A DNA stretch of 64,000 bases, from assembly GCA_018242215.1 (NCBI GenBank), contig JAFECG010000026.1:1-64000 (forward strand). Direction: 5' to 3'. The position numbers and the translations under genes were made by a program. The notes beneath the pieces were generated by a model. That model made no database searches and was not told the origin of the DNA. It saw only the letters and a program-made list of their open reading frames with translations. Below, piece after piece: positions 39,923 to 48,956 of this stretch (positions within the stretch are counted from its first letter, which is position 1; the number at the start of each line of letters is the position of its first letter). Origin of the DNA: Pseudomonadota bacterium. Its GTDB lineage: Bacteria > Pseudomonadota > Alphaproteobacteria > Rhizobiales > Hyphomicrobiaceae.

Positions 39923-41509
39923 TTAATGGCCGCCCACGCCGGCGGGGACCGGCGCGGGCTTCTTCATCAGGAGTGTGAAGAGCCCTGCGATGACGAAGAG
40001 CACGGTGAGCACCAGGAACAAATCCGCGAACGACAGCACGTTGGCCTGGTTGCGCACCATCATCGCGAGTTTCTTCAAGGCTGCCATGTTGCCATCCGAA
40101 TGCATCGCGTTCGTGAAGTTCTGCTGCATCATTGCCAATCTTTCTTCGGCAGCCTGATGACCCCAGGCCACCTGTTCGTGAAGGCGTGCGAGATGCAAGT
40201 CGAGCCGCTTGTTCAAGATCGTGTTGATCATCGCGAGTCCGACGGCGCCGCCGAGATTGCGCGTCAAATTGAACAGGCCCGAAGCGTTCTTCATCTGCTC
40301 AAGCGGCAGCGTGCCAAGTGACAGATTTGTGATGGGCACCATGCACAGCATCAACGATGCACCGCGCAGGATCTGCGGCACGAGAAGCTCCCAGAAATCC
40401 CAGTCCGGCGTGATGTAGGAAGCGATATAGGTTCCAAGCGCGAAACCGACGAAACCGATCAGCATCATGATGCGGGGATCGACAGTGCCCGCGAGACGTC
40501 CGCTGATCGGCGCGGTCAGGAACATCGCCACGCCGGTGACGAACATCGTCTGGCCGATCATCAATGAGTCGTAGCCGCGCACCTGTCCGAGATAGACCGG
40601 ATAGACGTACGTCAAGCCGTAGAGGCCGATGCCCAACGTGAAGCTGAACACGGAACCGAACGCGAAGTTGCGGTTCTTAAAGGCGCGAAGTTCGACGATG
40701 GGGTCGGCGGCCGTGAAGGCGCGCCAGAAAAAGACGATCGCCCCGACGACGGTGAGGACGGTGAACGTCGCGATCGTCTGATCGTCGAGCCAATCGTAGC
40801 GCGGGCCTTCCTCGAGCACGTATTCGAGCGAGCCGAGGAAGAGCGCCATACTCAGCAAGCCGACGTAATCGAAGCGATCGAGAAGCGCGTAGTTCGGCTT
40901 GTCGAAGTCGACGAGGAAGAAGACGGCGGTCGCGACGAGGATTCCGGGTCCGACATTCACCAGGAACAGCCAATGCCAGGAATATGTGTCGGTCAGATAG
41001 CCGCCGACGGTCGGACCGATGGTCGGCGCGAGGGTTGCCACGAGCCCAATGATGGGCGAGACGATGTTCTGCTTCGAACGCGGGAAGAGAGAGAAGGCCA
41101 CCGCGAAGACGCTCGGAATCATGCCGCCGCCGATGAAGCCTTGAATCGCCCGGTAGACGATCATCTCATTGATCGTGGTTGCCGTCGCGCAGAGCGCACT
41201 CGCGGCCGTGAAGCCGACCGCGGCGGTGAAGAATAACGTGCGTGTGGAGAAGACCCTTGCGAGAAAGCCCGAGAGCGGGATCATCACGACCTCGGCGATC
41301 AGGTAGGCGGTCTGCACCCACGGAATTTCGTCGGAGCTTGCGGAGATTCCCGCCTGGATTTCCTGCAACGAGGCCGAGACGATTTGAATGTCGAGGATCG
41401 CCATGAACATGCCGAACACCATGGCGATGAAGCCGGCGAGTTGGCGGGGCGTGACGCCGATCCACTCGAGCTTTCTCGGCTCATCGGCAAATGTCGCGGC
41501 GGAGTTCAT
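39923..41509 (-). CDS. DHA2 family multidrug efflux transporter (EmrB-like)
   Basis: 528 residues with about 14 membrane segments. Seen: FGMFMAILDIQIVSASLQEIQAGI, IPWVQTAYLIAEVVMIPLSGFLARVF with the conserved Arg, RAIQGFIGGGMIPSVFAVAF, and GPTVGGYLTDTYSWHWLFLVN motif C. These match EmrB/QacA exporters, which act with a periplasmic adaptor to pump hydrophobic compounds over both membranes. The adaptor gene lies directly upstream, 39 bases away, and a TetR gene with operators beyond that. No outer-membrane channel gene is present. Confidence 0.94.
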   Translation of the reverse strand: MNSAATFADEPRKLEWIGVTPRQLAGFIAMVFGMFMAILDIQIVSASLQEIQAGISASSDEIPWVQTAYLIAEVVMIPLSGFLARVFSTRTLFFTAAVGFTAASALCATATTINEMIVYRAIQGFIGGGMIPSVFAVAFSLFPRSKQNIVSPIIGLVATLAPTIGPTVGGYLTDTYSWHWLFLVNVGPGILVATAVFFLVDFDKPNYALLDRFDYVGLLSMALFLGSLEYVLEEGPRYDWLDDQTIATFTVLTVVGAIVFFWRAFTAADPIVELRAFKNRNFAFGSVFSFTLGIGLYGLTYVYPVYLGQVRGYDSLMIGQTMFVTGVAMFLTAPISGRLAGTVDPRIMMLIGFVGFALGTYIASYITPDWDFWELLVPQILRGASLMLCMVPITNLSLGTLPLEQMKNASGLFNLTRNLGGAVGLAMINTILNKRLDLHLARLHEQVAWGHQAAEERLAMMQQNFTNAMHSDGNMAALKKLAMMVRNQANVLSFADLFLVLTVLFVIAGLFTLLMKKPAPVPAGVGGH

Positions 41510-41548
41510 GGCACCAGCGGCCTCTTCAGGAACGCGATCGCGACGCGA

Positions 41549-42868
41549 CTATTCTTTTGCGGTCTGCTCGTGTTTGCCGGTCGACGGCGTCGTGCGCGTA
41601 TCGATGCTAACGACGACGGATAGTCCTGGGCGTAGCTGACCTTTCGCTTCCGATGCCGGAATGGCGATGCGGACCGGCACGCGCTGCACGATCTTCGTGA
41701 AGTTTCCGGTGGCGTTCTCCGGGGGGAGAAGGGAGAACTGCGAACCGGATGCCGGCGAAACGCTTTCGACCGTGCCTTTCAGCGCTTTGCCGTCGAGGGC
41801 ATCGACCGACACCATTGCCGTCTGTCCAGCGACGATCGGGGGAAGCTGGGTCTCTTTGTAATTCGCGTCGACGAACACCTTGTCGAGCGGCACGACTGCC
41901 ATCAGACGCTTTCCGGGCGTGACGTAGTCGCCGACCTGGACGCCGCCGCGATTTCCGACCACGCCATCGAACGGAGCACGGATGGTCGTGAATGAGAGGT
42001 CGCGCTTCGCCTGATCGACGGCGACCTGCAACTCCTTCGCCGTTTTTTCGGCCTGTGTGCGCTGGGCGTGCAGCAATGCAACATTGGCGTCCGCCGCTTG
42101 GATGGCGGCTTCGTATGCTTTGACCTGTGCGATCGCGGAGTCGCGCGCGGCGACCGCTGCGTCGAGAGCGGCCTGCGTCGCGTAATCCTTTGCCGTCAGC
42201 GCCTGGGTGCGTTCATAATCTGCTTTGGCCTTGATGACGTTCGCTTTCGCCGCTTCGAGTTGGGCACGCTCCTGGGCGGCATTGGCTTCTGCCGATTTGA
42301 TCTGCGCGTCGAATGTCGTGATGACCGCCATTTGCGTGGCGAGCTTCGACTGGGCCTGATCGAGGGCGAGGCGATAGTCGCCCTCATCGAGATGGACGAG
42401 CACCTGGCCCTCTTTGACGGACTGATTGTCCACCACCGGCACCTCTGTGACGATGGCGGAGACCTTCGGCGAGATGACCGACATGTAGGCGCCGACATAG
42501 GCGTCGTCGGTCGAGACCATGAAGCGCCCGACAGTGATGTAGTCGTAAGCAAAGTAGCCGCCTGCGAGGAGGGCCAGTGCGCCAACTCCGATCAGGATCG
42601 GCTTGCGGCGCGAACCCGACCCGGATGTTTCATTCTTTGCCGGCGCTTCGGTGCGGCGCTCGCGTGCGGTCGCCGGTTCCGCAATGGGCTGCGCCCCCGG
42701 AGGTTCGGCCTTGGGTGTGGTGTCGGCTTTTGCGGGCTGCACCTGAGAGATCTTGGTCACGCCAGTGATTGTCTGGCGTTCCCTTCGATCGGTCTCGGTG
42801 GCCGGACTGTCTTCGACACGCTCATCCGATCGGATGGCTAAAACGCCGTTCAGACTATTTCTGCCCAT
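41549..42868 (-). CDS. HlyD family periplasmic adaptor (EmrA-like)
   Basis: About 439 residues. A long Ala/Pro/Lys-rich cytoplasmic N-terminus is followed by one membrane segment (LIGVGALALLAGGYFAYDY), the biotinyl-lipoyl half-motif (VDNQSVKEGQVLVHLDEGDY), a long coiled-coil hairpin, the second lipoyl half (TTIRAPFDGVVGNRGGVQVGDYV) and a beta-barrel ending. It couples the EmrB-like pump to an outer-membrane channel. The start is uncertain: ATG 42868 or TTG 42886. The unusually long N-terminal cytoplasmic region is rich in repeats such as EPPGAQPIAEPATA. Confidence 0.92.
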   Translation of the reverse strand: MGRNSLNGVLAIRSDERVEDSPATETDRRERQTITGVTKISQVQPAKADTTPKAEPPGAQPIAEPATARERRTEAPAKNETSGSGSRRKPILIGVGALALLAGGYFAYDYITVGRFMVSTDDAYVGAYMSVISPKVSAIVTEVPVVDNQSVKEGQVLVHLDEGDYRLALDQAQSKLATQMAVITTFDAQIKSAEANAAQERAQLEAAKANVIKAKADYERTQALTAKDYATQAALDAAVAARDSAIAQVKAYEAAIQAADANVALLHAQRTQAEKTAKELQVAVDQAKRDLSFTTIRAPFDGVVGNRGGVQVGDYVTPGKRLMAVVPLDKVFVDANYKETQLPPIVAGQTAMVSVDALDGKALKGTVESVSPASGSQFSLLPPENATGNFTKIVQRVPVRIAIPASEAKGQLRPGLSVVVSIDTRTTPSTGKHEQTAKE

Positions 42869-42901
42869 CACGCCCGTCTCGCTCAATTCTCAATCCACAC
42901 T

Positions 42902-43010
42902 GAACCGTACGGTTCGATTTGGCTTGACATACAGCTTCCAAAGGTGGACATCAACAAGAAACTGAACCGTTCGGTTCGTTTTTACACCGGATTAAGCTGA
43001 ACCGCAGGTT
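42902..43010. promoter_or_regulatory. TetR operators and divergent promoters
   Basis: Two almost identical palindromes GAACCGTACGGTTC (42902-42915) and GAACCGTTCGGTTC (42964-42977), plus a half-match at 42999-43010. They lie between the TetR gene (right) and the EmrAB genes (left). Between them are TTGACA on the plus strand (42924-42929) and TTGATG with TATGTC at 17 bases on the minus strand, so repressor binding would cover both promoters. Confidence 0.85.
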
Positions 43011-43032
43011 TGGATCGGGTAGGATGTGATTC

Positions 43033-43704
43033 ATGGAAGGCTCTCAGGCATCTCGTCCGGTGATGAAAGAATTGCGCCGTGGCGGTCGTCCGGCGGCGGG
43101 GACGGATCCTCAAAAGCGACGGCAGATCCTCGATGGTGCGCACCGGATTTTTTCCGAACTCGGTTTCGACGCCACCAGCATGAGCGATGTCGCGCGGTCG
43201 GCGCAGGTGTCGAAAGCGACGCTTTACGTCTACTTCCAGGACAAAGAGCATCTCTTCACGGCGATCTGCGCCGAGCAGCGGGATCGCAACGTCGCGGAAA
43301 AGCTGGCGCTGCTCGATGTCAATCAACCGCTTCCGGAAGTTCTGGCGCGATTTGGCATGGAGATCCTCTCGACATTGGCGCAGCCCCTGGTGGTGGCGGC
43401 CCATCGCATCGTTATCGGCGTCGCAGAGCGGATGCCGGAGATCGGGTCCGAGTTCTACGAGGCGGGACCTCTGCGCGTGATCAATGCCGTCGCGCAGTAT
43501 CTCGATCATCACGTTGCGGCCGGGAGGCTCAACGTTCCGGATACGCAGCTTGCGGCCGCGCAGTTCTGCGAAGTCATTCAGGGCGGGATGGTCAAAGCGC
43601 GTCTCTATGGCGTTCTGAACGAGCCGCCGCCACGCGATGAGATCGAGAAGAACGTCGCGTCTGGTCTTGCTTTATTCCTGAAGGGATACGGCTTCGCGGG
43701 CTGA
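43033..43704 (+). CDS. TetR family repressor of the EmrAB operon
   Basis: 223 residues. The N-terminal HTH matches TetR: RRQILDGAHRIFSELGFDATSMSDVARSAQVSKATLYVYFQDKEHLF. A C-terminal ligand-binding domain of the TetR_C type follows (AQPLVVAAHRIVIGVAERMPE). It is divergent from the efflux operon with palindromic operators between, the classical layout of a local repressor induced by a pump substrate. ATG 43033 is the first start. The convergent asparagine synthase gene lies 98 bases beyond. Confidence 0.93.
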   Translation: MEGSQASRPVMKELRRGGRPAAGTDPQKRRQILDGAHRIFSELGFDATSMSDVARSAQVSKATLYVYFQDKEHLFTAICAEQRDRNVAEKLALLDVNQPLPEVLARFGMEILSTLAQPLVVAAHRIVIGVAERMPEIGSEFYEAGPLRVINAVAQYLDHHVAAGRLNVPDTQLAAAQFCEVIQGGMVKARLYGVLNEPPPRDEIEKNVASGLALFLKGYGFAG

Positions 43705-43761
43705 TACCGCCATCTCAGTGTGTCATACTGAGTGCGTCCCGCATATCGATCGAGCAACAAA

Positions 43762-43790
43762 ATGGATCCTCGGCATAAAGCCGAGGATGG
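43762..43790. repeat. Hairpin repeat between convergent genes
   Basis: ATCCTCGGC (43766-43774) and GCCGAGGAT (43780-43788) form a perfect 9-base stem. It nearly equals the reverse complement of 8999-9020. Placed between the ends of the TetR and asnB genes, it can terminate both. Confidence 0.7.
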
Positions 43791-43802
43791 TGGCGCGGGT
43801 GC

Positions 43803-45842
43803 TCAGGCGACGCTTTCTTCCATCCTGCTCTCGGCAAAATCGAGGTCGCTCCATTCCGTCGGAACGCCTGCGAGCGAATGCCAGTCCGGGAGATTGGCGA
43901 GCGTCGGATCGATATAGGTGTGGTGCCAGAGCTGCGTGGCGAGCACTGCGACGAGGCCAAGCTCGGCAGACGGGCGCTGATAACCCCACGGCGACAGATC
44001 TTTGTACTTTCCCCGCCATTCCTGGACGGCTTTCGGGTCGAAGTAGCCAGCCTTCTTAATCGATGCTTCGCTCAGAAGCTCGTCGACATAGGGAAGGCGC
44101 TGTTCAAGGAAGAAACCGTCGAGGGGCGCGCGGAACATTCCTTTCGGCCGCCAGGCAACGGATTTCGGCAGCCATTTCTCGGCGACGCGGCGGAGCAGAT
44201 ATTTTTCGGTCAGGCCTTTGAGTTTCCACTTCGGATCGATGCCCGACAGGAAATCGAAGACGTTGTTGTCGAGGAACGGATAGCGCATCTCGACGGACTG
44301 GCTCATCGCGATGCGGTCGCCCTTCAGACTGAGGAGCTGGCCGGGCAGATGGATCTTTCCGGCCCAGAAGACGCCGCGATTGACCGGATGCCATTTGGCA
44401 GCTTGGCTCGAGTCAGGCTCCATCGCCAGATAGGGGTCATGACCGCTGAGGCCGGAGAGCATGCCGGTGCTGTAGAAGCGGAAGCGGGAGGCGCCGAGAA
44501 GATCGTAGAACCTCTGGAAGGGGTGCATGCCGCCGGATGAGGCCGCGCACTTGTCGAGATAGGCGATGGCTTCGTCGTTGCAGCCGAGCCAGCGGTGGAA
44601 GTAGCGCTGCATGAGCGGCGGCAGCTTTCCGGCGCTTACCTTGCCCATCCATTCCACGATGCGGTCGAACTTGTACCAGGGATAGCCCGCGAGCCATTCG
44701 TCGGAGCCTTCGCCCGTCAATGCAACCTTGAAGCCCGTGTCGTGCACCTTGGCCGCCAGCATCATCAGCGAGGTGCAAGAGGTGTCCGTGACCGGCGCTT
44801 CGGTTGCGACGAGGAGGCGTTGATAGTTCGAGACGATCTCTTCCGACCCGCACGCAACGATATAAGGATCGGCGGAGAGGTGTTTCGAAATGATCGCGGC
44901 CTGCTCGGTCTCGTCGAGCTTCGGATCACGGATCTTGACGGTAAACGTTGCCGGTGCGGCGCCGAGGATATCCTTCGCCATCGCGACGACGGTGCTCGAG
45001 TCGACGCCGCCCGAGAGATATGAGGCCACGGGAACATCAGCACGCAGCCGGCGCTTCACCGAGTCGTACAGGACGCGCTCGAAATCATCGACGAGCTTCT
45101 GTTCGTCCGCAAAGCGCGTTTCTTTCCCCATCTCCGGGAAATTCATCTGCCAATAGGTACGCTCGTCTATCGTCGCACCTTCGCCGACGCGTCCGCGCGA
45201 GATCGTGAGGAATTTTCCCGGCGGCAGGATGTTGATGCCTTCGAAGCAGCTGAAGGGGCCGGGAACAGCGAGGAAGTTAAACAGCGCATCGATGCCGCGC
45301 AGGTCGGGCTTGGCTTCGACGAGGCCCGTTGCGAGGATCGTCTTGATCTCGGAGCCGAAGATGAGCCAGTCGGTGCCGAAGCGTGTCGTGCGCGTCCAAT
45401 AGAGCGGACAAATGCCGAAACGGTCGCGGGCGAGAACGAACTTCTGCTTGCGCTCGTCAAAAAGAGCGACCGCGAACTGGCCGTTGAACTTCTCGAACAT
45501 GTCCTCGCCGTACTGCTCCCACATGTGCGGGAAAAGTTCGGTGTCGCAATGGGTCGTGAGCGTGTGACCGAGACCGCGGAGGTGCTGGCGCCAGTCGTCG
45601 TGATCGAAAATTTCACCGTTGAAGACGGCGGCGATCGACTTGTCCTCGTTGAAGACCGGCTGCTGACCGTCAGCGAGTCCGACGATGCTCAGGCGCCGCG
45701 AGGCAAAACCGAAACCCGGTCGCTGAAGATATCCGTCTTCGTCAGGGCCGCGATGAACCATGGCATCGGCTGCGCGCTTCAAGACGGATAGCGGAACGGC
45801 GCGCCGGCCCTTCAGGTCAATAATTCCGAATATGCCACACAT
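43803..45842 (-). CDS. asnB: Glutamine-hydrolysing asparagine synthase-family amidotransferase
   Basis: 679 residues from ATG 45842. The N-terminal class II glutaminase begins with MCGIFGI, so Cys2 is the nucleophile, and includes HRGPDEDG and FNGEIFDH. The synthetase part has VASYLSGGVDSSTVVAMAKD, the ATP-binding PP-loop. AsnB makes asparagine from aspartate and glutamine; related enzymes modify other carboxylates in polysaccharide or peptide pathways. The protein is about 50-100 residues longer than typical AsnB, with a long C-terminal region (FLEQRLPYVDELLSE ... QLWHHTYIDPTLANLPD). Monocistronic, so a special role cannot be told. Confidence 0.88.
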   Translation of the reverse strand: MCGIFGIIDLKGRRAVPLSVLKRAADAMVHRGPDEDGYLQRPGFGFASRRLSIVGLADGQQPVFNEDKSIAAVFNGEIFDHDDWRQHLRGLGHTLTTHCDTELFPHMWEQYGEDMFEKFNGQFAVALFDERKQKFVLARDRFGICPLYWTRTTRFGTDWLIFGSEIKTILATGLVEAKPDLRGIDALFNFLAVPGPFSCFEGINILPPGKFLTISRGRVGEGATIDERTYWQMNFPEMGKETRFADEQKLVDDFERVLYDSVKRRLRADVPVASYLSGGVDSSTVVAMAKDILGAAPATFTVKIRDPKLDETEQAAIISKHLSADPYIVACGSEEIVSNYQRLLVATEAPVTDTSCTSLMMLAAKVHDTGFKVALTGEGSDEWLAGYPWYKFDRIVEWMGKVSAGKLPPLMQRYFHRWLGCNDEAIAYLDKCAASSGGMHPFQRFYDLLGASRFRFYSTGMLSGLSGHDPYLAMEPDSSQAAKWHPVNRGVFWAGKIHLPGQLLSLKGDRIAMSQSVEMRYPFLDNNVFDFLSGIDPKWKLKGLTEKYLLRRVAEKWLPKSVAWRPKGMFRAPLDGFFLEQRLPYVDELLSEASIKKAGYFDPKAVQEWRGKYKDLSPWGYQRPSAELGLVAVLATQLWHHTYIDPTLANLPDWHSLAGVPTEWSDLDFAESRMEESVA

Positions 45843-46182
45843 GGGATCGTCCAACGGTTCATCTCTGGGGCAAGCGCAATGGCCGCCGAGCAGGGATATA
45901 TGGGTATCGCGGCAACGTCCCGTTCAGCCGGATGGAGAGACGCGCTTATCGAAGTCTGGGCACAGGCATTCATCTGTTGCCGTGCCGGAAGCTATATTGC
46001 CAGTTCGGCCCCCAAAGGTGGTTACCGCTCGCGACAAATACGCGCGTCGCGAATTGCGTCGAGGTCTGGGTGGCTACCCGGACCGGTCTTACCACAAACG
46101 GCGCGAACGGAAAGAACGCGAGGGTTGTATTACGCGGCGCGCTCGTTGCAGCGCCTACGAACGCCGTTTTCGGCCTAAGACT
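45843..46182. other. Intergenic stretch upstream of asnB
   Basis: About 340 bases. Open frames exist on the plus strand but their translations look random (Arg/Ser-rich) and lack ribosome sites. Presumably contains the asnB promoter. Confidence 0.5.
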
Positions 46183-46473
46183 TCAGGGAGATGGTTCGGA
46201 AACCGGGCGGATCGGTTCGGAATCGGTGTTGTCGTCTGATGGCTGATCGGGCCCGCTCAAATCAGGGCTGACATTTGGATCCGTCATTTCTTTTGACGCT
46301 GCGGCAGTGCCGTTCGTCAGTCCCTCGGCGGCGTCGCGCGCTTCTTCCGCAGCACTTTCCGTTGATGTTTTGGCGCCTTCCGCTTTATCGGCTTCCGCAT
46401 TTTCCCGGGTATTATCGCAGGCCGAAAATCCGAGTGCGCCGACGATGCTCAAGGCCGCAAGAAAATGCTTCAT
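46183..46473 (-). CDS. Small lipoprotein, hypothetical
   Basis: 96 residues from ATG 46473, preceded by GGGGAG. A lipoprotein signal is visible (FLAALSIVGALGFSAC, lipobox ending in Cys20), after which the chain is acidic and low-complexity (DNTRENAEADKAEGAKTS, AAEEARDAAEG). It is probably tethered to a membrane in the periplasm. No family recognised. Confidence 0.72.
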   Translation of the reverse strand: MKHFLAALSIVGALGFSACDNTRENAEADKAEGAKTSTESAAEEARDAAEGLTNGTAAASKEMTDPNVSPDLSGPDQPSDDNTDSEPIRPVSEPSP

Positions 46474-46647
46474 CGTGATTCTCCCCTTGATGCAGTTTGG
46501 CACCGAAATTGGCGGTTCTTGGCCCATCCGAGAACAAAAGCCACCAATAGGGGGAATTATCGGAAAATCGATCAGTTCCTCGGACGGGATGAATTTGAGG
46601 CGAGGCGATGCCGATATGCCGCCGATTTGGGCAGGCCAGGCCCGAAT

Positions 46648-47493
46648 CTATTCGTGTCTGCGGCGGCTCATGAAGGCGAGACGTTCGAGGAGATGGGCAT
46701 CCTGCTCGTTCTTGATCAGCGCTCCGGCGAGGGGCGGCACGAGCTTTCTCGGATCGCTTTCACGCAACAGCGCCGGGTCGATATCTTCGTGCAGGAGGAG
46801 CTTCAGCCAGTCGAGAAGCTCTGAAGTTGAAGGCTTTTTCTTCAATCCAGGCACGTCGCGAAGCTCATAAAAGACGCGCAGGGCCTCGCCGACGAGGCGG
46901 CTCTTCAGCCCGGGAAAGTGGACGTCCACGATCTGGCGCATCGTTTCGGTGTCGGGAAACTTGATGAAATGGAAGAAGCAGCGCCGCAGAAACGCGTCGG
47001 GCAGTTCCTTCTCGTTGTTCGAGGTTATGAGAACGATGGGCCGTGTCTTGGCTTTAATCGTTTGGCCCGTCTCGTAGACGAAGAACTCCATCCGATCGAG
47101 TTCTTGGAGGAGATCGTTCGGGAATTCGATATCGGCCTTGTCGATTTCGTCGATCAGAAGGACTGATCGCTCCGCCGACGCGAAGGCTTCCCAAAGCTTT
47201 CCGCGCCTGATGTAGTTGGAGATATCCTTGACGCGCTCGTCGCCGAACTGGCCGTCACGAAGGCGCGAAACGGCATCGTATTCATAAAGCCCCTGTTGGG
47301 CCTTCGTGGTCGATTTGATGTGCCACTCGATCAGAGGGGCATCGAGGGCCTTGGCGACCTCGGCGGCAAGAACTGACTTGCCGGTGCCGGGCTCTCCCTT
47401 GATCAGGAGCGGGCGTTCGAGTCTGATGGCAGCATTGACCGCGATCTTGAGATCGGGCGTGGCGACGTATGCGGAGGTCCCTTCGAAGTTCAT
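46648..47493 (-). CDS. MoxR-type AAA ATPase
   Basis: 281 residues from ATG 47493. Seen: Walker A GEPGTGKSVLAAEVAK, Walker B LLIDEIDKAD, sensor region LITSNNEKELPDAFLRRCFFHFIKFPD. MoxR ATPases act as chaperones that assemble metal or cofactor enzymes, normally together with a von Willebrand A protein. No such partner gene is adjacent here: the next gene downstream encodes the small lipoprotein, and the upstream gene is DksA. The frame is open upstream to 47685 but not coding. Confidence 0.9.
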   Translation of the reverse strand: MNFEGTSAYVATPDLKIAVNAAIRLERPLLIKGEPGTGKSVLAAEVAKALDAPLIEWHIKSTTKAQQGLYEYDAVSRLRDGQFGDERVKDISNYIRRGKLWEAFASAERSVLLIDEIDKADIEFPNDLLQELDRMEFFVYETGQTIKAKTRPIVLITSNNEKELPDAFLRRCFFHFIKFPDTETMRQIVDVHFPGLKSRLVGEALRVFYELRDVPGLKKKPSTSELLDWLKLLLHEDIDPALLRESDPRKLVPPLAGALIKNEQDAHLLERLAFMSRRRHE

Positions 47494-47781
47494 GGGCGTG
47501 TGTAGAAGCCGGCACGAATGCAGCGCAAGGTGACCGAAGCGCACTCCTTCCCGTCCGCCTCCGGCCGAAGCCCGGTTTGTGCGGACCCGCCTCTTTCCTT
47601 TAAGGCGCTGTACTACAAACACAAAAAAGGAATTCGTAAAATTTAGGATTGCTTCTCCGAATGCTTGACTCAAGGGCCTTTGCACATAGATAAGGGGCGG
47701 CCGAACTGGGCCGACTCACGGTAGGTTTTTTCGACGGCGGAAGATCGGCTCGAGCCAACCCAGCCTCTGGAGAGGCGGACG

Positions 47782-48546
47782 ATGAGCAAGGCGACCGGAA
47801 GCAAGACGGCGAAGCCGAAGGCGGCCGCCAAAAAGCCTATTGCGAAAAGTAAAAGCGCTGCCAAAGGCGGAGCGCCCATCAAGACTGTAGCGAAATCGAT
47901 CAAGGCCAAGACGCCGGCTGCAGCAAAATCAACGGCGGCAAAGACGGTCGTAAAAGAAGCGCAGAACAAAGGGACGGGGAAAACCGTTCAACCCGTTAGC
48001 AAGAGTGCACCGCCGCCGAAACCGGCCACGACGACGAGCGTCCCGGCGCGAACATTGGCTGTCGCCAAGTCGACGGCGTCAAAGAAGTCAGAGGGTACAG
48101 TTAAGAAGATGGCAGCTCGCGTAAAGATTGCGGATATCGTTCTTCCGCCAGGCTATAAGCCTTCGGAAGACGAGCCTTTCATGAATGACATGCACAAGGC
48201 TTATTTCCGTAAGCGTCTTCTGGATTGGAAAGACGAGATTCTTCGGCAAACGCGTGAGACTCTGGCGATCCTGCACGAAGATTCGGCTCAGCATGCCGAT
48301 CTCGCGGACCGAGCCACGTCCGAGACGGACCGGGCGACCGAGCTTCGAACGCGCGACCGGCAGCGCAAACTGATCGCGAAGATCGACGCTGCGCTGGGCC
48401 GGATCGAGGACGGGTCCTACGGCTATTGCGAAGATACCGGCGAGCCGATCGGATTGAAGCGTCTCGATGCCCGGCCTATCGCGACGCTTTCGGTCGAGGC
48501 GCAGGAACGCCACGAGCGGCGCGAACGCGTCTACCGCGAGGAATAG
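47782..48546 (+). CDS. dksA: DksA/TraR-type regulator with a lysine/alanine-rich N-terminal tail
   Basis: 254 residues. The C-terminal half is DksA: IVLPPGYKPSEDEPFMNDMHKAYFRKRL, a coiled-coil with the tip, and the globular part GSYGYCEDTGEPIGLKRLDARPIATLSVEAQERHERRE. Of the four zinc cysteines only the first remains (Cys, Thr, Ser, Ala), as in other alphaproteobacterial DksA proteins. DksA binds RNA polymerase in its secondary channel and adjusts rRNA and other promoters with ppGpp. The first 105 residues are a repetitive Lys/Ala/Pro/Thr segment (AKPKAAAKKPIAKSKSAAKG) resembling histone H1 tails. ATG 47782 follows GGAGAGG; ATG 48109 would give a tail-less protein. Confidence 0.9.
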   Translation: MSKATGSKTAKPKAAAKKPIAKSKSAAKGGAPIKTVAKSIKAKTPAAAKSTAAKTVVKEAQNKGTGKTVQPVSKSAPPPKPATTTSVPARTLAVAKSTASKKSEGTVKKMAARVKIADIVLPPGYKPSEDEPFMNDMHKAYFRKRLLDWKDEILRQTRETLAILHEDSAQHADLADRATSETDRATELRTRDRQRKLIAKIDAALGRIEDGSYGYCEDTGEPIGLKRLDARPIATLSVEAQERHERRERVYREE

Positions 48547-48672
48547 ACAGGATGGCCCTCGTGGTTTGGGGCATTTCGGGACGTTCCTTCACGGCTCATT
48601 AAAGCTTTTGCCGGACACTCGTCCGATCCGCTTTGCAGATTGTGTCGTCGAGGTTCAGCCGTGACCGTTCAC

Positions 48673-48942
48673 ATGCAAGTCCTGGTATCCGCGTTCGCGA
48701 TTGCGGCGGTTTTCTCCTTCGAATGCCGGAATGCGGTCGGCGGCGAACCCCAGAAGGTTGCGGCCGCCCTCCAGTCGAACCTCGTCTCAGAGCGAGGGGG
48801 CGGTTCCTGGACGGCGACACCCGTCGATCTTCCGGGCAAGACAGCAAAAAGCGGACATGGCTTCATCGCGAGCGCCATGCGCCGTCTCGACCTCAGCTCC
48901 CTGACGATGGCCGATTTCGGCGACGTCGAACCGCCGCGCTAA
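48673..48942 (+). CDS. Small hypothetical exported protein
   Basis: About 89 residues. An N-terminal hydrophobic segment (MQVLVSAFAIAAVFSF) suggests export. The mature part has PVDLPGKTAKSGHGFIASAMRRLDLSSLTMADFGDVEPPR. The start is uncertain (ATG 48673, GTG 48661 or ATG 48640); no strong ribosome site. It lies between dksA and the convergent fliO-like gene. Unknown function. Confidence 0.5.
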   Translation: MQVLVSAFAIAAVFSFECRNAVGGEPQKVAAALQSNLVSERGGGSWTATPVDLPGKTAKSGHGFIASAMRRLDLSSLTMADFGDVEPPR

Positions 48943-48956
48943 GGCTGCCTCTTCCC

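Noticed and set aside
45879-46178. Plus-strand open frames upstream of asnB
   Set aside because: Translations are Arg/Ser-rich and random-looking with no ribosome site; most likely non-coding.
47494-47685. N-terminal extension of the MoxR protein
   Set aside because: The extra residues (RRVRTNRASAGGGREGV) do not resemble MoxR; the family begins at the ATG 47493.
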